Of a DNA stretch of 6,433 nt, positions 1 to 4,973 are shown one piece after another. The stretch spans positions 1 through 6,433 of the forward strand of contig JAGOFF010000130.1 in NCBI GenBank assembly GCA_017997315.1, read 5' to 3'. Source of the DNA: Clostridia bacterium. GTDB lineage: Bacteria; Bacillota; Clostridia; Saccharofermentanales; UBA5734. The notes under the pieces were generated by a model. The model was not told the origin of the DNA. It worked only from the letters and a program-made list of their open reading frames with translations, and searched no databases. The number at the start of each line of letters is the position of its first letter. Position 1 is the first letter of the stretch. The position numbers and the translations under genes were made by a program.

Positions 1-376
1 GATCGTTCCAGCGCGCGAGCGAGCCGCGTGCGCCCTCGTTGAGCGCGTCGATCCCGTCCGGTGTGCCCGTGAGTAGTTCGAGCATACTCTCCCAGGTATC
101 CGCAGCCGCGCCGTTCGCGGTCATCGAGAGCGCAAGATGTACCGACGCGGGGGAGAGCAGGAGGTTCCCCGGATTGTCCGCGGACGCGCGCAGCAGGTTC
201 CATCCGAACGCCGCCATCGCGTCGGTATAGGCGGCCGGCGCCGGTTCGGGCTCCGGAACGGACACGGGCGTGACCTCCGCCATCAGGTCCGTGCCGGAGA
301 CCGCGGCGGGTGCGCAGCCGGCCGTCAGTCCGAGCGCGAGCAGAAGCGCAAGCAGCAGGGTTGCAGTCTTTCTCAT
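1..376 (-). CDS. Lipoprotein serpin, N-terminal part (runs off the window)
   Basis: This is the first 125 codons of a serpin (serine/cysteine protease inhibitor family, I4). ATG is at 376, with GGAGG about 8 bases upstream. Residues 1-21 form a lipoprotein signal peptide: a basic start (MRKT), a Leu-rich core, and TAGC with C21 as the predicted lipidated cysteine. A Pro/Glu-rich spacer (about 37-49) follows, then the serpin helix A/B region with SPASVHLALSM at about 75-85. It aligns without gaps to the complete serpin at 1590-2855, with 74 of 125 residues identical by hand count, so the two are paralogs. The C-terminal half with the reactive loop lies outside the window, so inhibitory activity cannot be judged. 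It starts 70 bases after the ohrR stop on the same strand with no convincing terminator between, so it may be read with gpx-ohrR. The protein would be anchored outside the cell. Confidence 0.9.
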   Translation of the reverse strand, partial: MRKTATLLLALLLALGLTAGCAPAAVSGTDLMAEVTPVSVPEPEPAPAAYTDAMAAFGWNLLRASADNPGNLLLSPASVHLALSMTANGAAADTWESMLELLTGTPDGIDALNEGARGSLARWND

Positions 377-446
377 GGTGTGGTCCCTCCGGGGCTCGTC
401 GTGTTCCGGCGGGCAGTGAAGCCGGGACGGCGTTTGTGTCCGCCCG

Positions 447-941
447 TTAGACGTCCGCGTCCGGCGCCGGGTTCCCGCCCGCGGCCCGGAGGTCCCGGAC
501 CAGGCGGTGCAGCCGGTCCCGCATCTCCGCGATCTCCACCGGATCCAGCCCCGACGCGCACGCCGCCGCCGCCGGGATCCCTGCGGCGCGCTCCCGGAGC
601 ACCCGGCCCGCCGGGGTCAGCGACACCCGGACCGAACGCTCGTCGCGTTCGTCCCGCACGCGGTTCACCAGACCCATCGATTCCAGCTTTTTCAGCAACG
701 GGGTCAGCGTGCCGGTGTCAAGAGACAGACGGGCGCCGAGACTGCCGACGCTCACGCCGTCCCGCTCCCAAAGCGCGAGCATCGCGACGTACTGGGTGTA
801 GGTCAGCCCGAGCGATTCAAGAAGCGGACGGTACAGCCGGACAACCTCGCGCGACGCGTCGTAGAGCGCAAAGCAGAGCTGCCGGTCCAGCCGGAGGTCG
901 TCGCCGGGATCCGCGGCCGTGCCGGCCGCCGCCCCGCTCAT
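447..941 (-). CDS. ohrR: OhrR: MarR-family organic-peroxide sensor/repressor, two-Cys type
   Basis: A 164-residue MarR-family repressor closely resembling B. subtilis OhrR. The redox motif QLCFALY puts the peroxide-sensing cysteine at C23. The two tyrosines that hold it in known OhrR structures are present as Y27 and Y37. A second cysteine, C128, is 105 residues away, exactly the C22-C127 spacing of the X. campestris sensor, so an intersubunit disulfide is expected on oxidation. The winged helix covers about 62-110, with LDTGTLTPLLKKLE as recognition helix and DERDERSVRVSLT as wing. I chose ATG 941 because it overlaps the gpx stop (ATGA) and gives a normal family length; an earlier in-frame start at 1058 lies inside gpx. 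The likely role is to repress the gpx-ohrR promoter until organic hydroperoxide oxidises C23. The family call is firm; the regulon is inferred. Confidence 0.92.
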   Translation of the reverse strand: MSGAAAGTAADPGDDLRLDRQLCFALYDASREVVRLYRPLLESLGLTYTQYVAMLALWERDGVSVGSLGARLSLDTGTLTPLLKKLESMGLVNRVRDERDERSVRVSLTPAGRVLRERAAGIPAAAACASGLDPVEIAEMRDRLHRLVRDLRAAGGNPAPDADV

Positions 942-1414
942 CCCTCGAGTCCGAGCGCGCGGCGGATGTCGGGCTCGAGCCGCTCGGGCGTCACGTTCGG
1001 TTCGAACCGCGCGAGGACCTCCCCGTCCCGGCCCACGAGGAACTTGGTGAAGTTCCACTTGATCGAGCCTTTCTTCCGGCTCCGGAGGAATTTGAACAAC
1101 GGCTCGGTGTCCTTGCCGCGCACTGCGATCTTGCGGAAGATCCGGAACGTGACGCCATAGGTCCCGGTCACAAAGTCCGTGATCTCCTTCATGTCGCCGG
1201 GCGCCTGGCCCATGAACTGGTTGCAGGGGAAGTCGAGGATCTCCAGACCCTGGTCCCGGTAGGTTTCGTACAGTTTCTGCAGACCCGCATACTGGGGGGT
1301 GAATCCGCAGTGCGTCGCGGTGTTGACGATCAGCAGCACCTTGCCGCGGTAGCCGGACATCGGGACGTCGTTGCCGTCCGCGTCCTTGACGATCAAGTCA
1401 TATATTTCCGCCAT
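938..1414 (-). CDS. Glutathione peroxidase family thiol peroxidase
   Basis: A 158-residue cytosolic peroxidase of the GPx family (BtuE/Gpx type) that reduces hydrogen and organic hydroperoxides. The catalytic tetrad is visible: C36 in NTATHCGFT (cysteine, not selenocysteine), Q70 in FMGQAPG, and W120-N121 in KWNFTKFLV. The family motif FPCNQF is at 62-67. ATG 1414 has AGGAGG at 1423-1428, 8 bases upstream; an in-frame start at 1462 lies before this site and is less likely. At residue 82, where many bacterial and plant thioredoxin-dependent members carry the resolving cysteine (EFC), this protein has Val (TDFVTGTYG). C64 is therefore the only other cysteine. The gene is first in an operon with ohrR, overlapping by 4 bases, so peroxide induction is expected. 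The true reductant (thioredoxin, glutathione or another thiol) cannot be read from the sequence. Confidence 0.94.
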   Translation of the reverse strand: MAEIYDLIVKDADGNDVPMSGYRGKVLLIVNTATHCGFTPQYAGLQKLYETYRDQGLEILDFPCNQFMGQAPGDMKEITDFVTGTYGVTFRIFRKIAVRGKDTEPLFKFLRSRKKGSIKWNFTKFLVGRDGEVLARFEPNVTPERLEPDIRRALGLEG

Positions 1415-1422
1415 GGGAGTGT

Positions 1423-1428
1423 CCTCCT
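1423..1428 (-). promoter_or_regulatory. Ribosome binding site of the GPx gene
   Basis: AGGAGG on the minus strand, 8 bases before ATG 1414. It decides this start over the in-frame ATG at 1462. Confidence 0.85.
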
Positions 1429-1442
1429 GGTTGATCACGTGG

Positions 1443-1457
1443 AGCGGCGATGCCGCT
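1443..1457 (-). other. Small hairpin in the gpx-ohrR leader
   Basis: A perfect 6-bp inverted repeat (AGCGGC / GCCGCT) with a 3-base loop, in the predicted 60-base 5' leader between promoter and ribosome binding site. It is short and may be chance in GC-rich DNA; mRNA stabilisation is possible but unproven. Confidence 0.3.
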
Positions 1458-1477
1458 TCCATTTAGATTTGATACGA

Positions 1478-1489
1478 TATAATTTTATA
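1478..1489. promoter_or_regulatory. Candidate OhrR operator overlapping the -10
   Basis: The minus strand reads TATAA-AA-TTATA, a perfect 5-bp dyad with a 2-base centre that covers the -10 hexamer. Known OhrR operators are short AT-rich dyads, and repression by covering the -10 is the usual MarR mode. That this site is bound by the OhrR at 447-941 is inferred; AT-rich dyads at a -10 can arise by chance. Confidence 0.45.
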
Positions 1490-1510
1490 CCGCACATCTA
1501 CCGACGTCAA
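1482..1510 (-). promoter_or_regulatory. Sigma-A promoter of gpx-ohrR
   Basis: On the minus strand, -35 TTGACG (1510-1505), a 17-base spacer and -10 TAAAAT (1487-1482) form a near-consensus housekeeping promoter in a locally AT-rich patch. Transcription would start near 1475, giving a leader of about 60 bases before ATG 1414. The -35 begins two bases after the T tract of the upstream serpin terminator. Confidence 0.8.
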
Positions 1511-1512
1511 GC

Positions 1513-1539
1513 AAAAAGCCCTCCGGACCGGAGGGCTTT
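1513..1539 (-). terminator. Intrinsic terminator after the complete serpin
   Basis: A perfect 10-bp stem (1515-1524 with 1530-1539, core GCCCTCC/GGAGGGC), a 5-base loop, and on the minus strand a run of five T (1517-1513). It lies 51 bases after the serpin stop at 1590 and should end the minus-strand transcript just before the gpx-ohrR promoter. Confidence 0.88.
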
Positions 1540-1589
1540 CAGCACATGTGTGGATGGGGGTTGCGGTTCCGGCCGGCTCGTCCGTCCGG

Positions 1590-2855
1590 TCATTCCGCCG
1601 GATTTTCCTGGATGCCGAGGAAGAGCGGGATCGAGGACTCCAGGTCGACGATTCCGTACAGGAACGGGCGGTCGAACGTCATCGCGACGCCGGGCGCCGG
1701 CATCGAGGTCAGCTCGACCTGGACCGCGGTCACCGCGGCGGCTTCGGTCCCCTTCTCGTCCACGCGGCAGAATGTCTTGTGCAGAACTTCGCCGATGAAC
1801 AGGTTCCGCTCGCGCGACGTCTGCATCCGGGAGAAGTCCGCGAGGTCCGGACTGAACGCATCCCCCATGCCCATCGCGGCGAGTTCGTTCTTCAGGCTGT
1901 CCTTGTACTCCGTCTCGAATTTCGGGAGAGCGAGATCGACCCGGGTGGTGCCCGCGTCCGCCTGCAGATCCGAGACGAAATCCCGGAGAGGCACGGAGGA
2001 GCGGTCCCCCAGCAGGTCGCGCGGCGCGGCGTCTCCGTCGGGGAGGATGGCGAAGAACGCGAACCGGCCGCCGAGGTACGGGAGCATCACACCGGACATC
2101 CCGTCGCGCTTCAGGCACCGCATCGCTCCGCTCCGGTGCATGAAGTCGGTTTGGATCTCTCCGGCGGGAGTGCGGAACGCCTGCAGGCGGGTATCGGCCT
2201 TGTCAAACGGCTCGACCCATTCCGCCTTGAAATGGACCGCGTTCACCAGATACATCATCGCGCTGTCGGGGATCCGGTCCAGGATCGACGGGATGACGCC
2301 GCGGGTCGCCTCCTTGACCCAGCGGTTGATCGCGTCGGGCGCGTCCGGCGCGGCGAAGTCGAGCGCGCGTGCCGCAGCGGTGTAATGGTCCGCGTTCGCC
2401 TGCAGGAAAACCGGATCGGGCGTGAAGCCCTGATCGAACCAGATGGAGTTCGCGATCGAGAGCCGGTCTTGCGCATCCGGATCGTTCCAGCGTGCGAGCG
2501 CGGCGCGGGCCCCGTCGTTGAGCGCGTCCGCTTCCGCTCCGTCCGGAGCGAGCAGCGCGAGCATCTGGGCGAGGGTGTCGGTGTCCGCGCCGTTCTGGGT
2601 CATGGCGAGCGCGAGGTGGACCGAGGCGGGCGAGACCAGGAGGCTTCCGTCATTGGCGGCGGAAGCCCGGAGCAGGTCCCAGCCGAACCCGGCAAGCGCG
2701 TCCGCCCACTCGGCGGGCACGGGTCCGGGATCGGCAGCCACCGCCGGCGTCACATCACTCGTCAGGTCGATCCCGACCGCGCCGGCGGGGGCGCAGCCGG
2801 TGAGCATGACGATGCCCAGCAGTCCCGCGAGCAACAGGGTCAGCGTTTTCTTCAT
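1590..2855 (-). CDS. Lipoprotein serpin, complete, probably inhibitory
   Basis: A 421-residue serpin with a lipoprotein signal (basic MKKT, hydrophobic core, lipobox LTGC with C21), so it is predicted to sit on the outer face of the membrane. Serpin landmarks occur in order: SPASVHLALAM (75-85), NAVHFKAEW (205-213), LPKFETEY (310-317), the reactive-loop hinge EKGTEAAAVT (367-376) and the family signature MTFDRPFLYGI (392-402). The hinge has G at P15, T at P14 and small residues P12-P10, the pattern of inhibitory serpins. By counting from the hinge, P1-P1' is T383-S384, but the loop is about three residues longer than in alpha-1-antitrypsin, so M385 is an alternative P1. ATG 2855 has an AGGGGG-type ribosome site; the frame is open back to 3086, but that extension would precede the signal peptide. 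It starts 28 bases after the small gene at 2884-3096. Target protease unknown. Confidence 0.93.
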   Translation of the reverse strand: MKKTLTLLLAGLLGIVMLTGCAPAGAVGIDLTSDVTPAVAADPGPVPAEWADALAGFGWDLLRASAANDGSLLVSPASVHLALAMTQNGADTDTLAQMLALLAPDGAEADALNDGARAALARWNDPDAQDRLSIANSIWFDQGFTPDPVFLQANADHYTAAARALDFAAPDAPDAINRWVKEATRGVIPSILDRIPDSAMMYLVNAVHFKAEWVEPFDKADTRLQAFRTPAGEIQTDFMHRSGAMRCLKRDGMSGVMLPYLGGRFAFFAILPDGDAAPRDLLGDRSSVPLRDFVSDLQADAGTTRVDLALPKFETEYKDSLKNELAAMGMGDAFSPDLADFSRMQTSRERNLFIGEVLHKTFCRVDEKGTEAAAVTAVQVELTSMPAPGVAMTFDRPFLYGIVDLESSIPLFLGIQENPAE

Positions 2856-2883
2856 GTCAATCCCCCTTTTATTTTGTTCTCTA

Positions 2884-3096
2884 TCAGGGTTTCCGGCTGG
2901 GACGGATGTCCCCCGCGGATCCGAACGACAACCCGGACAGACCCATCGGCGACCGGAATTCGTACGGACGGACGGGCCGGTATGCTTCGGCGCGGTTGAA
3001 GTTCTCCCCTTCGGAGAAACCGCGGCAGGGAGTCCCGTCGCAGTCGTTCGCGGCGTTGCAGGGGCTGGACGGATGTTTCTTTCCAAACAGGTTCAT
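2884..3096 (-). CDS. Small 70-aa cysteine-containing protein, unknown function
   Basis: I do not recognise this protein. It begins at ATG 3096 behind a very strong ribosome site (AAGGAGGT, 3105-3112) and ends at TGA 2884, 28 bases before the serpin start. Third codon positions are about 79% G or C by hand count, consistent with coding in this genome. It has three cysteines, all near the N-terminus (C13, C19, C24; CX5CX4C, with DCDGTPC at 18-24). The rest is Arg/Pro/Gly/Ser-rich and looks disordered (RPVRPYEFRSPMG at 40-52). There is no signal peptide or membrane segment. Its position suggests co-transcription with the serpin. It could be a small metal-binding protein, a peptide precursor or a spurious reading frame; the ribosome site is the best argument that it is translated. 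Confidence 0.6.
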   Translation of the reverse strand: MNLFGKKHPSSPCNAANDCDGTPCRGFSEGENFNRAEAYRPVRPYEFRSPMGLSGLSFGSAGDIRPSRKP

Positions 3097-3104
3097 GGGT
3101 CAGG

Positions 3105-3112
3105 ACCTCCTT
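3105..3112 (-). promoter_or_regulatory. Strong ribosome binding site of the small gene
   Basis: AAGGAGGT on the minus strand, 8 bases before ATG 3096, is complementary to the 16S anti-Shine-Dalgarno over its whole length. It is stronger than the site of the downstream serpin and is the main evidence that the 70-aa frame is translated. Confidence 0.7.
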
Positions 3113-3119
3113 GCAGACG

Positions 3120-3148
3120 CCGGCCGCACCCGCGCAGGATGCGGCCGG
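3120..3148. repeat. 9-bp perfect inverted repeat between two minus-strand genes
   Basis: CCGGCCGCA and TGCGGCCGG pair perfectly across an 11-base loop. The hairpin lies after the epimerase-like gene (stop at 3183) and 8 bases upstream of the ribosome site of the 70-aa gene. Neither strand has a following T run, so it is not a standard intrinsic terminator. It may act as an mRNA-processing or stability hairpin, or partly shield the ribosome site. Confidence 0.5.
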
Positions 3149-3182
3149 GAGGATCGGATCTTGGATATCTTTTATACGTGCT

Positions 3183-4268
3183 TCATCCGCATCGGGTTCC
3201 ATCTCCGCCAAACGTCTGCTCCGACGTTTCCTGGGTCGCACTTCCGAGTCGCGTCCAGCCGTCCGGCATCCCCACCGCGGGTGCACCCCGGTCCAGAATG
3301 TCGACGCACGCCCGGATGGACTGCGTGATCGCGGCTTCGATGTCGTCCGGCCGGACCCCGAGTCCCGATGCGCCCTCTGCGGGATCGATGTACGCGCGCC
3401 GGGCCATGACCTGCGCGAACACCGGCAGATCCAGTCCGGATTCGACCCCGCGGGCCGCGTTCCGGCGGGCGACCCGGCGCAGCGCCGGGCGGAACAGCCA
3501 GACCGGGATCGTGACGACCGGTTGCCGCGGGCGTCCAAGCGCGCGATATGCGATCCGGAGCAGACGGCGCCAGGGGAAGTTGCCGTACCCGATCGGGATG
3601 GCGTGCGGTCCGGATTCCGACTCCAGCGCTCCAGCCGCGGCTTCCGCGACCTGGCGTACGGTCACCATGGCGGAACCTCCGCCCGGGTAGAACGCCACCC
3701 GTCCCATCGCACGGAGTTGTTTCACCAGGAACAGCCAGACCGGACGCCGTCCGGGCTGCGCGCCGAAGATATACGGGAGTTCCAGGACCGTTACGGCGGT
3801 CGCCTCGTCCGCGAACGAGAGCGCGAGCGCCTCCTGGTCCGCCCGGCTGCGGATGTACGGGTGGTGCTCCGACAGCCGGAGTTCCGGCCACTTCCGGTCG
3901 AAATGCGTGAAATACGAGCCGAACACGACGATCCGCCGCACCCCGGCCTCCCGTGCCAGCCGGAGCAGCCGGTGCAGCGGGGCGATATTGTGGCGGTGGT
4001 AAAAATCGTAAACCGGTGGAGGGGCTTCGACGCGCTCGTCGACCCCGGCCGCAAACACCAGCGCGTCGCGGCCTGTCAGCAACGTGCGCAGCCGTTCGTC
4101 CGGCAGCAGGGTATAGTCCGCCAGCACAAGGGTCACTCCTGCGGGCGGCTCATACCCGGGCGGCAGTTCCGGCAGCGCCAGCGCGTCGACCGCATGGCCG
4201 CGCGCGGCCATCTCGGCCGCGGCGGCCGACCCCAGCAGGCCGGTTCCCCCGATCAGCAGGACACGCAT
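3183..4268 (-). CDS. NAD(P)-binding epimerase/dehydratase-like protein (extended SDR fold)
   Basis: A 361-residue cytosolic protein. The N-terminal Rossmann fold is shown by MRVLLIGGTGLLGS, with the dinucleotide motif GGTGLLG at 7-13, followed by a D50-containing loop and VFAAGVDE at 71-78. VVFGSYF (114-120) matches the active-site Ser strand. The expected YxxxK motif appears as YIRSR (138-142), so the catalytic lysine is replaced by Arg142. The C-terminal part (about 165-325) is the usual extended-SDR substrate domain, with LPYIFGAQPG at 164-173. I chose ATG 4268 because the Rossmann strand should begin at the N-terminus; an in-frame GTG at 4334 would add 22 unlikely residues. It diverges from the MarR gene at 4475 and lies upstream of the small gene and serpin on the same strand. 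The substrate is unknown; sugar-nucleotide or NmrA-like redox-sensing roles are both possible. Confidence 0.85.
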   Translation of the reverse strand: MRVLLIGGTGLLGSAAAAEMAARGHAVDALALPELPPGYEPPAGVTLVLADYTLLPDERLRTLLTGRDALVFAAGVDERVEAPPPVYDFYHRHNIAPLHRLLRLAREAGVRRIVVFGSYFTHFDRKWPELRLSEHHPYIRSRADQEALALSFADEATAVTVLELPYIFGAQPGRRPVWLFLVKQLRAMGRVAFYPGGGSAMVTVRQVAEAAAGALESESGPHAIPIGYGNFPWRRLLRIAYRALGRPRQPVVTIPVWLFRPALRRVARRNAARGVESGLDLPVFAQVMARRAYIDPAEGASGLGVRPDDIEAAITQSIRACVDILDRGAPAVGMPDGWTRLGSATQETSEQTFGGDGTRCG

Positions 4269-4333
4269 GGCTTGCACCCCCGGGCGGTCCGGAACCTTCG
4301 TCGGTCCCGGTTGTCCGCGCTTTGAGTGTATCA

Positions 4334-4346
4334 CGCAAAAGTTGCG
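4334..4346. repeat. Short dyad CGCAA-AAG-TTGCG
   Basis: A perfect 5-bp inverted repeat with a 3-base centre, 66 bases upstream of the epimerase-like start, in the divergent region with the MarR gene. It could be an operator for a dimeric repressor; at this length it could also be chance. Confidence 0.3.
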
Positions 4347-4368
4347 CGGATGGTGAAACGAGGCGAAT

Positions 4369-4385
4369 CGTTTACGCTTTAAACG
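4369..4385. promoter_or_regulatory. Candidate operator CGTTTA-N5-TAAACG
   Basis: A perfect 6-bp inverted repeat spanning 17 bases, a typical size for a MarR-family operator. It lies about 90 bases upstream of the MarR start, at the -35 region of the likely promoter. Binding by the MarR at 4475-4945 is inferred from position and symmetry. Confidence 0.45.
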
Positions 4386-4406
4386 GATTTTACGTTATAG
4401 TATAAG
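4371..4406 (+). promoter_or_regulatory. Probable promoter of the marR/zinc-ribbon genes
   Basis: The AT-rich stretch has two overlapping readings: TTTACG (4371-4376) with TATAGT (4396-4401), spacer 19, or TTTAAA (4378-4383) with TATAAG (4401-4406), spacer 17. Neither is consensus. The dyad TTATA-G-TATAA (4395-4405) sits directly on the -10 and is a second operator candidate for autoregulation. Confidence 0.5.
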
Positions 4407-4474
4407 GGAACGTTGCGGTCGGCCGTCCGGCTCCGTACCTTCCACCCCATACGAACCACGGGAGGAGCGATACC

Positions 4475-4945
4475 ATGCAGTGTGAATTGGCCAGCGGATT
4501 GTCCGACGCCGTCTATGAACTGACCCGGATCAACATGAACCGTCGGCTCAACTCCCCCTTCAAGGCAAGCGAAGTCGGTGCCATGCTTTATATCGCCGAA
4601 AAGACCAAGCAAGGTGAAACCGTGCAGCCGTCGGACATCGCCTCGCATTTCTCCATTTCCAAGGCCTGGGTCACCGCGATCGTGCATTCCCTGACTGCGG
4701 GAGGCTACGTCGTCCAGCAGCAGGGAGACCGCGACCGCAGGACCAAGACGCTTACCGCGTCCGCCAAGGGCGAGGCCATCGTCGACGAACTCCGCGATGA
4801 TTACATCTCGGACTATCTGCAGGTGATCGGCAAGATCGGCCCGGAAGAGGCAGGCAACATGCTCCGGCTGATCAGCCTGACCATCGAGGCGCTCAAGGAA
4901 ATCCGGGAGGAGGATCCCTCCCGCCGGAACGATCCGGAAAAATAA
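4475..4945 (+). CDS. MarR-family transcriptional regulator
   Basis: A 156-residue winged-helix DNA-binding protein of the MarR family, expected to act as a dimer. The helix-turn-helix covers about 51-78 (QPSDIASHFSISKAWVTAIV, with SKAWVTAIV as recognition helix). The wing DRDRRTKTLTASAKG at 85-99 carries the family's conserved Asp/Arg pattern. Flanking helices (about 1-25 and 122-145) would form the dimer interface. ATG 4475 has GGAGGA 8 bases upstream. The only cysteine, C3, is not placed like an OhrR sensor, so a redox role is not indicated; ligand unknown. It leads a two-gene unit with the zinc-ribbon protein 28 bases downstream and diverges from the epimerase-like gene. Dyads at 4369-4385 and 4395-4405 suggest autoregulation. 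The overall fold assignment is secure, the regulated genes are inferred. Confidence 0.9.
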   Translation: MQCELASGLSDAVYELTRINMNRRLNSPFKASEVGAMLYIAEKTKQGETVQPSDIASHFSISKAWVTAIVHSLTAGGYVVQQQGDRDRRTKTLTASAKGEAIVDELRDDYISDYLQVIGKIGPEEAGNMLRLISLTIEALKEIREEDPSRRNDPEK

Positions 4946-4973
4946 GGCAATCCGAACGCAGGAGGAAACGTCG

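Noticed and set aside
137..1798. Long plus-strand open frame of 553 codons
   Set aside because: It lies opposite ohrR and gpx, its product is Arg/Pro-rich low-complexity sequence with no domain, and it has no ribosome site. It is a GC-rich shadow.
1548..2999. Long plus-strand open frame of 483 codons
   Set aside because: It is antisense to the complete serpin, whose family motifs are unmistakable; the product is Arg/Val-rich with no recognisable motif.
2856..3086. N-terminal extension of the serpin frame to 3086
   Set aside because: It would place 77 residues before a clear lipoprotein signal peptide and would overlap the 70-aa gene; the ATG at 2855 has its own ribosome site.
4269..4334. 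GTG start adding 22 residues to the epimerase-like protein
   Set aside because: The Rossmann strand MRVLLIGGTG normally begins at the N-terminus, and the extension has no family similarity that I recognise.
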